A stretch of 64,000 nucleotides of DNA from Silene latifolia (GCF_048544455.1 NC_133536.1:33482152-33546151), one strand, 5' to 3'. Shown: positions 35,258 to 46,870, numbered from the stretch's first letter. Made by a program: numbers and translations. The notes: a model not told the origin generated them from the sequence alone.

Positions 35258-36531
35258 TGTTGGGAAATGTGTCCTCAACAATAGTGCGATCACATGATTT
35301 AAATATCATTATTAAATCCCATTTTAAGAATACATGTGGGATGTAATATTTTACAGTCAACTGGTCCACACATATCGGTAATGATTGGCTGACTAGAGTT
35401 TGACATTACTGTCGTGCGATGGTGGTGATCAGTTGATCCCCTTAGGTCATACCTATAGGGAAATACTCTTAATTGATTATTTAATTAATCGTATACCGAT
35501 ACGAGTTAATTAAATTGCATAAAATTGACGGATGATTTTATGAGTATAATTTACGTGTCTTATTGTAAATATGATTAAATGAGACACGATCTAAGTAATC
35601 GAATTGTTTTATTACTTAGATGAAATTATTGTTTACAGAAACAATTGAAAAGGAATGAATAAATTATAAATAACAGAATGTTGTAATTTATAATTCGGAA
35701 AACACTTTTGGTACAAGTAATTATGAATTACAATGATAATTTTTATAAGTGACATATTTTATTAATATGTTGATTTTTAATGGTTAAAAATACATTTTAT
35801 AAATAAGATGCCATGAAATGTGTCACATGTGACATATTGACAAAATCACAAATAAAATGGACTCATCCATTTTATGTGAGTGTACCGAAATAAATGGAGG
35901 GAGTTAGTGGAAATTGTGTTAATTGTTTAAGTATAAACACAATGATAAAAGCTAATAAGTAGGCATGCAAACCTAAGCTTTTGAGAAGAGCAAAAAGAAA
36001 AGGTATTGGGCATCCTACCCACGCCAAATTTTCGGCCACTCCACAAGAAAAGAGAGAAGAGCTTTTCTCTTAGATGATTATTCATTCTTCCTATCTAATT
36101 TTCTAGTGTAAGAAAATTCATCAAAAAAACTCTCTATAATTTATGATAATTCTAGAGAAATAAGCTCATTACTCCCTCTTGACCGAAATTATCAAGAGCA
36201 AAAATACAATTTATTTTGTGTCAATTTTATTGTAAAACTAATATTATTACTAGATCTAAATAATATTGGTTTTTAAGATGTATTCCTTGGGTATATGCTT
36301 TTGGGAGGGATTCTATACTTGAATCCTTGTTCTTCCATTTGGAGAGCTCAAGAACAAGTGAGTAGGTGAACTCACTTGTGCCCATGAATCCGATTTTATG
36401 GTGACAAAATTATTTTTCTTCCTTATTTTGTTTATTAGTTTGCATGCATAAGACCTTTATTAATTTGATGACAAATTAATTTTTAACATATATGAGTATG
36501 TTAGTATGTATATAGATCTACATTTCCTTCA
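35258..36531 (+). mobile_element. 3' LTR of copia element B
   Basis: 1274 bp, preceded by the tract AAGTGGGAGA and followed by the flank GTAGG. It differs from the 5' LTR at a small number of sites by eye. Confidence 0.9.
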
Positions 36532-37533
36532 GTAGGGGCATTTCTCTTGGAAGTAGAGGGTGTATCAGGGCTCCCAGCAGCTCTCTTCCTCCTATCACTC
36601 TAGAGGATAGCTTCCAAAGGATCAACTATGGTACCTGCAGTCAGCAATATGTCAGACGTCAAGAGACACCGGATGTGGATAAAAAAACAAGACAAAATGT
36701 ATATGTAAGGAGACCTACCGAAAGACATGTTGTGTGATGATTGTTGGGGATTGGAGGAAGAGACAGGCGAAAAACCAGGAAGCAGGTCATGAAACTCTCT
36801 TTCAGAAATGGGAATGCAGAACAACTTATTACGGGCATATGCTGAATCTCCGAGGCGGATCAGGTTACGGGGACATCCGCAGAAATAGAAAGTAAGCTAG
36901 TGAGGGCGTGAAGGTCAAACAGGTGCCAGGAAAGCTACTTACTCGAAGTTATGACCCAGTCCTCAAAGATGTCGTCGGCAGGTGGCTGAATAGAGTCCTT
37001 CCTCAGAAAAAAGAACTCCTCAAACCACTTTTCATCTTTTGACTTTGACACGTGCCTGAAAGGAGTCTCGTTATTGCCACGGAAGAAAAATGGGCCCCTC
37101 CCTAGTGATCGAATCTCAAACATGTGAGCAAGCTCGCCAAGACTGATGGTGCTGCTCGTATTTTGGCTGGTCGACAAGGAATAGAGAAGAACCCTCTAAA
37201 TATTAGCGGCGCGTTGAGCTATAGCAAAGTCGTTGGTCCGAAGGAAGTCTTGAATTTGCTTAGGGAATGGAAAGTGGAAGCCATATCTAAAGGGATAAAG
37301 GTAGACACAGACCCATCGCACTCAGGACGCGTCCGCCTTCTGGCCAAGATCAAGAATGGCAATGTCCACTCTATCGCCAATCCCCAGAAGTTCTTTGATT
37401 AGGGGGATGTCGGTGAGGGCAGGGTGGAGTCACAGTTGTGGGGATGGTCAAAGAGGTTGCGAGATGGGAAAATGGGGTCTGGTGTCAAGTTGACCGGAGC
37501 GGAAGACGAATGGGCATGACGAGCTTTACCCAT
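36532..37533 (-). pseudogene. Antisense ORF of element T, N-terminal part
   Basis: Starts at the minus-strand ATG 37533-37531 (MGKARHAHSSSAPVNLTPD) and soon meets a stop. An open piece at 37177-36935 encodes LGRGPFFFRGNNETPFRHVS, then EKWFEEFFFLRKDSIQPP, which resembles products of antisense genes in plant Tat elements. Frameshifts and stops follow, and copia B cuts the frame at 36531. The remainder is at 26767-27780. Function unknown. Confidence 0.55.
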
Positions 37534-37836
37534 GATTAAAAAAAAAGATAAAAAGAAGACTTAGGAAAAGAGGGTGAATACCTAACGGTGTGAGTGGAGC
37601 CTCAGCGAAAACAATGGGAATTCGATGAGGAGTGGAAGGGAGAAGAAGGGTTAAAGGAAACTAGAGTGGGACGATTGGAATTAAAGGGGGGGATAGAGAT
37701 AAGGGGGCCGAGAAACGAGAAAAGAGTGGGGCAATGATGAGTGTTTGGGAAGTTGTGCAAAAGACTGCGCGAGATTTAATTTATAATTCCTTATTCGTCA
37801 TTCCGAGGCGTGTCTCGCAGGAAATTGGCGGCAAAC
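37534..37836. other. Purine-rich spacer before the 3' LTR of T
   Basis: No gene. On the plus strand there is a long A/G-rich tract (about 37670-37735) that may include the polypurine tract. The bases directly before the LTR (GGCGGCAAAC) are not a classic tract. Confidence 0.4.
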
Positions 37837-38418
37837 TGTTTGGGCCAAATTCTGCGTATTGGGCCGGCAAGGAGGTGTGTCCATCAAGACTTGCATAATG
37901 GATTGGGCCAAGTAAACTAATGGCCTTGCAATTGAGTAGCCCGTAAGCTGGAATCAATTAGGGAGATCTTACGGAGAATAGGGAGAACAGGGCTCCGGAC
38001 AGCAAATCATGGGCTGTCAGCTACAAGAAGCCCATCAAGGCCGAGATACAGCTTTACTTACCACGCAAGAACCTAAACCCTATTAGGGTTTAGGTCCTAT
38101 ATATAAACAAGACAAGGGAGGAGATATATTCATATTGATACACATATAAAAACACGGTGCATTGTGATAGCTAGATTATCGTGCTACCCTACTTGTATTT
38201 GTCCTCATATTAAGAGCTAGTGCAATCATTGGAAGGGTATCGTCCCTTCCCGCGGTCGTTTCCTACATTGGGTTTTCCGCATCACCAAATCTCTCATGAC
38301 AATCCTTATTTACGTCTCTATCTGCTTTACTTAAAGCTCATACAAACAACATAATAAGCATATCACGCATAAGACCACTTTGACCCGATTCAACCTAATT
38401 CGGTTGAAAAATACTAAA
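37837..38418 (+). mobile_element. 3' LTR of element T
   Basis: 582 bp from TGTTTGGGCC to the terminal CA, followed by CCATT (38419-38423), which matches the duplication left of the outer LTR copy (7513-7517). It carries the inverted telo-box pair at 38071-38095 and a TATA box near 38098-38106. Divergence from the 7518-8097 copy is around 10% by eye, so T is older than copia A and B. Confidence 0.9.
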
Positions 38419-39119
38419 ACACCATTGCTTAGTCCGCTCCTTGTAAAGTTTGGAATTATCATAAGAATCCAACCTCAACTCATCAAGCTCGTTAAGTTGG
38501 AGGAATCGCTTGTTTCCCACAACATCTAGGTCATAGTTGAGTTCCTTAAAAGCCCATATTGCCCAGTGTTCCAACTCAAGAGGTAAATGACAAGACTTGC
38601 CAAAGACCAAGCGATAGGCAGTAGTGCCTATCGGGGTCTTGTAAGCGGTCCTTAAGGCCCATAGAACATCATTGAGTCTGGTGCTCCAATATTTTCTAGA
38701 CCTATTCACCACCCACTCTAGAATAGCCTTGATTTGTCGGTTTGACACCTCCACTTGACCATTGGTTTGGGGGTTGTAGGCGAGCGCCACTTTATGTCAG
38801 ACGCCTTTTTTTTAGTATAGCATAAACAGTACGGTTAATGAAGTGTGACCCACCATCGCTTATGATGGCTCGAGGTACTCCGAAGCGGGGGAATATGTAG
38901 TCCTTGAAGAGTTTGGAAACCACTCATGAATCATTAGTAGGGGCAGCGATTGCTTCTATCCACTTAGACACGTAGTCCACCGCAACCAAAATGTATTGGT
39001 TGCCAAATGATGAAGAAAAAAAATCCCAAAAAGTCCACAACCCATAAATCAAAGAGTTCCACTTCCAAGATATTGTTCAAAGGCATGTCATCACGCCTAC
39101 CAATGTTACGTCTCCTTTG
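38419..39119 (-). pseudogene. pol: Athila integrase core, scaffold copy
   Basis: A 131-codon frame at 38790-38395 reads [20 protein letters not shown] (catalytic Glu), then [17 protein letters not shown]. Upstream, toward 39119, the core is frameshifted near a T-run at about 38806-38814 and carries stops. It is homologous to the open copy at 8098-8763. T is inserted after the codons for KERTKQW. Confidence 0.8.
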
Positions 39120-40400
39120 TCAAGAATCGCATGAATAGACCATAGCGTAAGCATCCTTGAATAGGGAGGGCCAATAAAATCCACAATGAAAAACCCGAGC
39201 TTGGGTCCTAGATGTGGAAAAATGTCCTCCATATGTTGTAGCATGGCAAGCTTGAAGGATTGCTTTTCCTTCGTCATGAGTTACGCATCTTCTATAAATT
39301 CCATCGCTGCATCTCCTATATAAGTAAGGATATTCCCAAATATACCTCCTAGACTCATATCTCAACTTTTTCCGAACTTGGTTGTCAAGTTCCGCCGGAA
39401 TAAAGCTAGAGCTCAAATAGTTAACGATATCCGCAAACCAAGGGTTAGAGTGCGTGATAGATAAGATAGAGTCATCGGGCAACCACTCATCGATTGGGAT
39501 CCCATCATCAATATCTCCACGGGCTTCTTTAGTCAACCTTGAGAAATGATCCGCAACAAGATTCTCGGATCCTGGTTTATCTTTGATCGTGACATCAAAC
39601 ATTTGTAACAACAATACCCAACGGATTAGACTCGGCTTAGCATCCTTCTTGACAATAAGTTTCTTAATGGAAGTGTGATCCGTGTCAGCAACAACTTTGT
39701 AACATAGAAGGTAAGGCCGAAAATTCTCAAAAGCATACACCATCGCCAATATTTCTTTCTCCGTGGTGGTGTAATTGCATTGGGCATTGTCCAAGGTCTT
39801 GCTTATATAGGCTATCATATGGAGTTTCTTTTCTCTTCTTTGACCCAAGACCGCCCCCAATGCAAAGTTACTTGCATCACACATCAATTCAAAGGGGAGG
39901 TCCCAATTGGGTGGTTGCACTATTGGAGCCGATACCAAAGCTTCCTTGAGCCTAAAAAAGCTCTCAACACAAGATTCATCAAATATGAAGGGAGTGTCCT
40001 TTGCCAAAAGTGAGGTGATGGGGTTAGCGATTTTTTCAAAATCTTTGATAAACCTTCGGTAAAACCCCGCATGACCTAAGAAGCTTCTCACACCCTTGAT
40101 ATTTATAGGTGGGGGAAGTTTATCAATCACCTCTACCTTTACTTTGTCCACTTGGATACCCTCCTTAGAAATAACATGCCCTAGAACCACTCCCTTTTGC
40201 ACCATGAAATGGCATTTCTCCCAATTCAGTTTCAAATTATATCGGATACATGTTTGGACCATAAGAGAGAGATTCTTTAGGCAATCATCAAATGAGGTGC
40301 CATGGACGCTAAAATCATCCATGAACACCTCCATAAACTTCTCAATGTAATCGGAAAAAATAGACATCATGCCCGTTGAAATGTCCCGGGATCGTTGCAA
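39120..40400 (-). CDS. pol: Athila RT C-terminal half, RNase H and integrase N-terminus
   Basis: An uninterrupted 426-codon frame, probably only part of a dead polyprotein. It holds the RT palm box VFMDDFSVHG and the connection FLGHAGFYRRFIKDFEKIA. RNase H follows with Asp in LMCDASNFALGAVLGQR, Glu in TEKEILAMVYAFE and Asp in ADTDH. The integrase zinc region has HATTYGGHFSTSRTQARV and VYSCDSC-type residues. Upstream and downstream parts are broken, so it is an open remnant. The first Met is not the natural start. Confidence 0.7.
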   Translation of the reverse strand: MQRSRDISTGMMSIFSDYIEKFMEVFMDDFSVHGTSFDDCLKNLSLMVQTCIRYNLKLNWEKCHFMVQKGVVLGHVISKEGIQVDKVKVEVIDKLPPPINIKGVRSFLGHAGFYRRFIKDFEKIANPITSLLAKDTPFIFDESCVESFFRLKEALVSAPIVQPPNWDLPFELMCDASNFALGAVLGQRREKKLHMIAYISKTLDNAQCNYTTTEKEILAMVYAFENFRPYLLCYKVVADTDHTSIKKLIVKKDAKPSLIRWVLLLQMFDVTIKDKPGSENLVADHFSRLTKEARGDIDDGIPIDEWLPDDSILSITHSNPWFADIVNYLSSSFIPAELDNQVRKKLRYESRRYIWEYPYLYRRCSDGIYRRCVTHDEGKAILQACHATTYGGHFSTSRTQARVFHCGFYWPSLFKDAYAMVYSCDS

Positions 40401-41150
40401 AGGCCAAACGGCATTCTTCGATATGTGAAGACGTCGTAAGGATAAGTAAAGGTATTCTTTGCTTAATCATTCGGATGGATGGGTATTTGAAAAAACCTGG
40501 AGTACCCGTCAAGGAAGCAAAAATACTCGTGGTTTTCAAGTCTCTCGAGCATTTGGTCAATGAATGGTAAGGGGAAGTGATCTTTGATTGAGGGGGAATT
40601 AAGCTTTTTATAATCAATGCATATTCTCTATCCCATGACCGGTCGGGTGGAGATGAGTTCGCCTTCCTCATTCTCAGCCACAGTCATACCGCCCTTTTGG
40701 GGAAGATTTGAACCGGGCTCACCCAATCACTCCCCGAGATGGAGTAGATAGTTCCACCCTCAAGCAACTTATCAACTTCCTTCCTTACCACCTCCTTCAA
40801 TTTCTCATTTAACCTTCTCGTAGATAGTTATGCCCTCAAGCATACTCGGAGATCGATTCCCGTGAGATCATCAAGTCTATACCCCATGGCTTTCTTGTCT
40901 TCTTGAAGAAAGTTTAAGAGTTTTTCTTTTTAAGATTCCATTAGGTCCGCATTGATGATCATTGGGAAGCATTTTGCCTCATCAATATAGGCGTATTCAA
41001 AGAGGAAGGGGGGGGGGGGGGGGGTAAAGGTTTAAGATCTACCTTTGGAGGGTTCTTACCCTCAACTTCATCAATGATCGGTGGTAGAGCTTCGTAATCT
41101 TCCTCTGAATGCTCCCCCGAGCATTTATCCTTAGCATATTCAATAGCTTA
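40401..41150 (-). pseudogene. pol: Athila RT N-terminal half and protease-RT linker
   Basis: On the minus strand the fingers and palm are readable: ENEEGELISTRPVMG, a stop at the expected Trp, RICIDYKKLNSPSIKDHFPL, FLDGYSRFFQIPIHPND, a stop, and YRRMPFGLCNDPGTFQRA. Stops at Trp and Gln positions and a frame change near 40400 separate it from the next ORF. A 17-G run at 41008-41024 lies in the linker. Confidence 0.8.
41008..41024. repeat. Homopolymer of 17 G
   Basis: An uninterrupted run of 17 guanines on the plus strand in the Athila protease-RT linker. Run length is uncertain because such tracts are prone to sequencing error. Confidence 0.85.
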
Positions 41151-41717
41151 TTATAACATGTATATGGAGTAGACAATCTCAAACATAGGTTGTGACGTAG
41201 CTCCGGTCAAATAAAAATCAACCACGTTTCCTCCCACCGTTAAAGTGAGCTTCCCTTCCTTGACACTTATGTTAACATCTCCGATTTCCAAGAAAGTTCT
41301 TCCAAGTATGATATGATTTTGTTGATCCTCCGAAATGTCAAGAACTACAAAGTCTATCGGGATGTAGAAATTGCCCACCTTGACCGGCACATCTTCAATG
41401 ACACACATTGGTCTTTGTACCGACCTATCGGCTAGTTGTAAGGTCATGGAGGTAGGAATCATGTCATGCAACCCAACTTTCCTCGCAATAGGAAGCGGGA
41501 GTATGCTAACACTAGCACTAAGATCACAAAATGCCTTCTTAATGCTCACATTACCCACCGTGCAAGGAATGGAAAATTTACCCGGATGTTGTAATTTCTC
41601 CGGCATAGGATTGGGTAAGACCACACTACATTTCCCCCTAAGTGCCACTAGACCATCCCCTCCAATGATTCTCTTCTTTGTCAACACATCCTTCAAGAAT
41701 TTTGTATAGACTGGCAT
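41151..41717 (-). pseudogene. pol: Athila aspartic protease domain
   Basis: A 188-codon open frame reads MPVYTKFLKDVLTKKRI, then IPCTVGNVSIKKAFCDLSAS, where the catalytic Asp is kept but the usual Gly after it is Ser. DFVVLDISEDQQNHIILGRT follows. It matches Athila-type retropepsins in order and length. Flanking gag and RT are broken, so no full polyprotein results. Confidence 0.75.
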
Positions 41718-43697
41718 TTATGTCACTTCCTTAGTGAAAGGTAGTGAAACTTCGATTTTCTTCAACACATCCAAGAATTTGGAGAATTTCTTATCCTCAT
41801 TCATTACTTCGCTTCTATTAGGAAATGGTATTGGAGGGTTGTTGGCCTTTTCGGAAGTTGAGGCTTGCTTGGTGTTAAGCACTTCATTTGATTATTTTCC
41901 TTGGTTTCGTTCAACTACTCTTTCTTGGTCTCATTCAATCCCTATTTCCTCCAAAACAAAGTTCTCATCATCTTCAATATAGTCACTCACCTTCCCCTTC
42001 TTAGTGTTGTGAACTCTACTTGCGGGTGAGGGAGGGGGACTCTCATCACCATCTTTCATCACGTCCCTCTTTCTCTTAGGTTCATAATATTTGTAAGGAT
42101 CTTTCAAATCTTTCCCGCTCATCAAGGTCACAACATGAGCTTGTTGGTGTGGTGGTGGTCCATCCCTAGGATGAGAACCTTGAGGAGGCAATCAATGTCG
42201 GGATCTTTGTGAGGAAGAGGGGCTTTGGTTGGCTATATATGAGTCAAATGTCCTTTGGTGTGCTTGGTCATTCGTGAGCTCGGTTTTCAAACTATTGAAT
42301 TGTTTGTCTACTTGAGCCTCTCTTCTCTCGGCATTTGCATCCATTTCTCTTAACAATTTATTAAGAGAAGAAGTGGGGTTAGTTGGTTCAATGTATGGTT
42401 GTTGATTTTGTGGAGGTGGGTAGGAGTTTTGTTGTTGTTGGTACCCTTGTTGTTGGTTGAAGGGTTGTTGAGACGTTGGGTTTTGTTGTTGTTGATACCC
42501 TTGTTATTGTTATCCTTGTTGTTGGTATGGAGGGTTTCGTTATTCATAGCGGTAGTTGTCTCTTGGATGAGGTGGGATGTAATTGGGGTTATCATGTTGT
42601 CTTTGACCCCGATAGTTGGAGCTTTGACCTTGGTTTGATTTTATTACCTTGAATGTTCAGGCTTTGGTGGGGGCATGTATTGTGGATGTTGATACTTGGG
42701 GTCTACTGGTTTCCCCGCATAAGAAAGCATGTGATCTTGTTTTGGAAAGGCACGGTAGAACGTCTCATGGCGTTGGTAGGAGACCCTCGATGCACCTGGT
42801 CCTTGAAGAGCAAAGTGTTTTTGTTGCTCATCTTGTTAAATAGATGAGTAATTTTCGATTGTATGCCCACACCACCACAATAGTCATAATTCATTTGAGG
42901 ATGATAATGCCTAGGAGGAGACCTAGGTTCTTGGACATAATAGACCTTAGAGTGGCTAGGTCCAACCTCATTGACATGCTTGAAGTCCCCATGCTTCTTC
43001 TCCATTTTAAACTCTTTAAATTTCATTGTCAAGTCATCCAATTTTGCCTTGTACTCCACCTCCATCTTAGATGGTCCTTCACTTTTGTAGTCCACATCTC
43101 TAGAATAACTACTCTCCATCTGAAAAATGTTTTGAATCATTTCCGTGATTTGAGAGTTGTTCATATTGTCAAGATTTCCACCGGTGCCGCCACGATCATG
43201 TCCTGAAACCTTTGTTCAAGAGTTTGGAAAAAGGTTTGGGTGGTCATCCATTACGGGATACAATGGTGTGGACAAGATGAGAGGCAGTCTCTAAACGTTC
43301 CCAAGCTTCACTTACAGTTTTCATGGGTCTTTCTTTGAAGGTTTGAATCTCATGGTGATTTTTTGAGGTTTTAGATGGTGGGTAGAACTTGTTGATGAAA
43401 GCTTTGGATAAAGCCTCCCAAGTGGTAAATGTACCCGGCTCATGAGAATTCAACCACTTGTTGGCATTGTCTTTTAAAGTGATGGGGAATATCATTAAGA
43501 GTATTTACTCTTCGGTAACCCCATTGTTCTTGATAGAACCTGTTTTCTCTTTGAATGTGGTGAGATGTTGATGGGCATCTTCACTTTTCATCCCGTGTTA
43601 GACGACTTGTTACATGTAATTTATCTCATGGTGTCGAAACTCCAAGGTGTTGGGAGTAAGAGCTCCATAATCAATTTCCGAACAAGCACGGTTGGGA
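41718..43697 (-). pseudogene. gag: Athila gag, main part
   Basis: From the D insertion leftward the frame gives NRACSEIDYGALTPNTLEFR. A capsid block at 43495-43244 follows (LKDNANKWLNSHEPGTFTTW, then FINKFYPPSKTSKNHHEIQT). A charged stretch at 43164-42703 contains KLDDLTMKFKEFKMEKKHGD. A Gln/Asn/Thr-rich low-complexity tract spans about 42540-42400, and a charged part lies at 42191-41931. Many stops and frameshifts are present. The N-terminus is at 62984-63016 on the other side of D. Confidence 0.8.
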
Positions 43698-43702
43698 TCC
43701 GG

Positions 43703-46193
43703 TGTGGACATAGCCACCTGCACGCCCAACCAATCTGTGGATATACAGCGGTCTTTTGAAAGCCACGCTCGGCGGCGTAAAAATGCTTTCGACCGGATCG
43801 TTTTAGATCGGTCGGTTTCGTCTCGGCAAGAGTCTCGAAACGATTAGAGATGTTCGGAGTTGCCACCAAGCATTTGTGGGATGCTTGAAACCCGTTCGAA
43901 TCCACTTTATACCTCGGTCAAACGAAGCAGAAAGCAGTGTTTGACATAGGTAGTAAAGATAAGCAATCGTCCCTCTTTAGCATCCTATCTCTAGAATGAC
44001 TCTCGTACGCCCTGGATAAGGTCGTCCACTATCCAAAGTTTATGAGTAAGAGGTGAAGGTACGTAATGGGAAGCCCTTTAATCAGACACCCAATCCCACC
44101 CGCGATAACGGCCTCTAGTGATCGATCTTGGTTGGTTGAATACAAAAGTTGATAAAACGGTTTAAATGCATGAATGCGCATCCAATAGTTTAAACCTAAC
44201 ATGTGAGAGCTTTCTAAGTCGGTTGATTAATCCAAGTATCAAGTAGAAGATGTCGAGTTGGATTTATCATTGATTTGCATGCAAGACGGAAATTAGACAT
44301 CCATTTACCGAGTTAGGTTCATGGTGCATAACGTGATCCATTCATCTTAGTAAGACGTTTTGCAAATACGGTATTTGAATGAGCAAATTAAACGTCTGAT
44401 CCGTCCTATATCCGGGTTAGCCGGAGTCGGGATCGTCCTAGACCAATGCTGGAAAGGGAACAGACCCTGCCTCAGGCAGCCAGAAGAGGCGCGAGCCTGT
44501 TGGCGATGCAAGGGGGTCTCCCCTGGTTTGAAAATAGAAAAAGGAGTGGTCTGTTTAGGCGCGGGTCAGTCAACGATGTATGACGTGGTCTAACCATTGA
44601 AAAACATTTGTAAAACATTTTGAAAAATGGGTAGTTGAACTCGTTTTGGTTTGAAAGAGCCGTTTAGGCCGCTTTTGTGTTGATTTGAAGAACGATACTT
44701 GAATAATCGTCATTGTTTTGACGATATTCGATGGCGGGTTCGACTTTGCAAGCTTGACATGAATAGTTTTGAAAATGGTTATGAACTAATTGTTTTAAGT
44801 TCATTTGAATATAATTAGTCAATATTCATCATCGTACTCGGGTTAAAATCCAACATGGTATATGTAGAAACAAGGATGACTTTGTATTGGTGACTAATAC
44901 ATTTATTTTGAAAATGTAAAGAAATGATGAAAGGCTTTAAAATACCCTCCAAAATGTAAAGAAATAAAATAAAAGGCTTTAAAATACCTTTTAAATGTAA
45001 TTAACCAAATATTATCACCAAAACACGGATTAAACCGTCATGGTATTAAGAACCAAGGGTGAAAAATGTTTTATGGTTAAAAACTTGTAAAAGTAAAAAG
45101 GGTTTGAAAATACTTGAAATGGTAAAAACCGTTTAAAAATATGAAAATAAGGGAGATGAAGAGACCAAACACGGATTGGACTTAAGGCTGGGAAGGGTCC
45201 TTTAGGCGCGAGCCTATGTGCTACGAAAGTAGCCTCTACCTCAACAAAAAGTCCGGTTTTGGCTCATTCTTCCCATGTTTTGGACCATGTTATGCATGAT
45301 TTAGCATGTTATAGTCATGAAACAAGTAAAGACAAGATAAAAGAGGATTTTTACACCCTCATACTTACATGCTAGGCTTATGGCGAGAAATCGACGTAAG
45401 TTTATCAACTCGTTTGGTCGGAAAACTCGGTTTAAAACTGTTTTAGTAAGTAAAAATAGTGTTTTTTTAAGTTTAGTGATGGTGTAGTGGTCGAGATGGT
45501 CGGTCAAGTGATTTAATGCACGATGACGGTACCAAACAATGTGTAAGGCTTGTGTTTACGATCGGTAGGTCGTAAACAAGTGTCGGATTGTGACTTAGGA
45601 AGTCGAGTCGAGAATTTTAAGGGATAAAAGAGGGGGCGGACACTCGCGTAACTCTCAAATGGTTGCATTTGTGGGGTATTTATAGGAAAATGAGTGGTTG
45701 TGTGATTTTTGAGCGACGTGGCCACCTGGGCTGCTCAAAGAGGCGCGAGCCATGTAGCACGTCTTCGAGGTGTCTTGCCGCTTTCACACAAGTGCAATCA
45801 TGATTTTTTCTATCCTAGTATTTGGATGCACATGTTTGGTACTTGACTATGTAAGATTCCGGGAAACCTTAACATAGAAGCTTTTGAATGGTTTGTTTTT
45901 TGTGTTTGACTCGGTTTGACTCGTTGTTGGAGTCGGAATTTGAATTTTGAGTCGATTTTTGGTCCGGTGTCGGTTTTGACTCTAGTTATTGTCATTGCGA
46001 CCCCGTAGTCATGCATTAAATAATCCAAGTACTTTTGAAAAGCTTTTAAATGTTTTATTTTCAAAATCGTTTTAAGTTTTCCGACGTAAAGTTGTACACA
46101 AACTGTCGATCAAACCCTGCGATTCCTAAGCATGTTGTAGTCCGATAATCATCGGGTGTTTGTTGGAGTTTCAGCAGATACTGGGTATCTACA
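43703..46193 (-). mobile_element. 3' LTR of Ogre-like element D
   Basis: 2491 bp. On the minus strand it starts TGTAGATACCC and ends TGTCCACA. TCCGG lies directly outside at 43698-43702 and matches 62979-62983. It aligns with the 5' LTR at 60254-62978 at roughly 85% by eye, an old insertion. It contains four GGCGCGAGCC-type motifs and two copies of a repeated segment that the 5' LTR has three times. Confidence 0.9.
45677..45684 (-). promoter_or_regulatory. TATA box in the 3' LTR of D
   Basis: On the minus strand TATAAATA lies about 510 bp inside the LTR. A GGCGCGAGCC motif starts 57 bp upstream (45741-45751). The 5' LTR has the same box at 62361-62368, with a motif 61 bp upstream (62429-62439). 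Confidence 0.6.
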
Positions 46194-46208
46194 GATCCCC
46201 CACTTTAA
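46194..46208 (-). other. Polypurine tract of D
   Basis: On the minus strand AAAGTGGGGGATC precedes the LTR start TGTAGATACCC, the standard position for second-strand priming. Confidence 0.7.
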
Positions 46209-46441
46209 CTGAGGCTTGGACAGGGCGAAAGTCAAAGTATAGCCCCCAGGTCAATCGAAGATTACAACCTGGAGACCCAAGCGACGTCGAGGCGGCTCGA
46301 AGGGATTCGGGCCAAGGACCTGCCGTCGGGAAGGGCGACGCCAATGCGGCTCGAGGGTACGAGCCAAGGACCTATCGCCGGGAACAGTTTAGAGTCTGTC
46401 GAGTGTCCGTGCGGGTCGTTTAAAGTGCTTTAGACTACGTA
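46209..46441. other. GC-richer non-coding spacer in D
   Basis: No supported gene. Two related stretches around GGCTCGA...GGGCCAAGGACC (about 46290-46325 and 46340-46375) form an imperfect direct repeat. Confidence 0.4.
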
Positions 46442-46870
46442 CAAAGGCTCACCAGACATAAGAAGGAGTCATACCTGAGGCACCTTCAGGATATGTCCTT
46501 GAGTTGTGTCTTGTTTGCGGGCAAAGGCTTGCCAGCTGCATGGAGGAGTCGTACCCGAGGCATCTTTGGGATACGTCCTCGATATGTATATTGTTTGTGG
46601 ACAAAGGCTCGCCAGCTGTTGTGCGTTATAAGGCTCGCCAGCCATCGTGCGTATATGAAGGGGCTCCTCAGCCGCTGCGTGTTGTAAGGCTCGCAAGCCA
46701 TCGTGCTTATATGAAGGGGCTCGTCAGCCGCTGCGCGTTGTAAGGCTAGCTAGCCATTGTACGTATATGAAGGGGCTCGGCAGCCGATGCGTGTTGTAAG
46801 GCTCACCAGCCATTGTTCATATATGAAGGGGCTCGCCAGCCGCTGCGAGTTGTAAGGCTTGCCAGCCATA
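46442..46870. repeat. Two adjoining minisatellites in the 3' region of D (80-bp and 56-bp units)
   Basis: CAAAGGCT-type units start at 46442, 46522 and 46602 (period 80). They lead into AAGGCTCGCCAGCC-type units at 46630, 46686, 46742, 46798 and 46854 (period exactly 56, about 4.3 copies). Both share the AAGGCTCGCCAGC core, so the 56-bp array probably derives from the 80-bp unit. Short frames across them are repeat artefacts. Confidence 0.9.

Larger units (their letters stand above)
27781..36531 (+). mobile_element. Ty1/copia-type element B, full span
   Basis: Complete by structure and inserted into the antisense ORF of T. It has no nested insertion. Its internal region is collinear with copia A after removal of A's solo LTR. 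LTR similarity suggests a recent insertion, yet gag-pol is decayed in the same way as in A, so the family probably moves non-autonomously. Confidence 0.9.
8781..38418 (+). mobile_element. Tat-clade gypsy element T (Retand-like), full span with nested insertions
   Basis: The order is truncated 5' LTR, primer site, gag, protease, RT, RNase H, second RNase H, integrase, 3' tandem repeats, antisense ORF and 3' LTR. The dual RNase H and antisense 3' ORF fit the Tat clade. A 3' tandem repeat has been described for Retand elements of Silene. Removing the MITE with copia A (10.7 kb) and copia B (8.75 kb) leaves about 10 kb, a normal size. Every pol domain is damaged. Confidence 0.8.

Noticed and set aside
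42399..42638. Leu/Val-rich plus-strand frame that looks like a membrane protein
   Set aside because: It is the reverse complement of a Gln/Asn/Thr-rich stretch of Athila gag.
46442..46870. Regularly spaced repeats resembling a CRISPR array
   Set aside because: The units are contiguous tandem repeats with no unique spacers, and the context is a plant retrotransposon.
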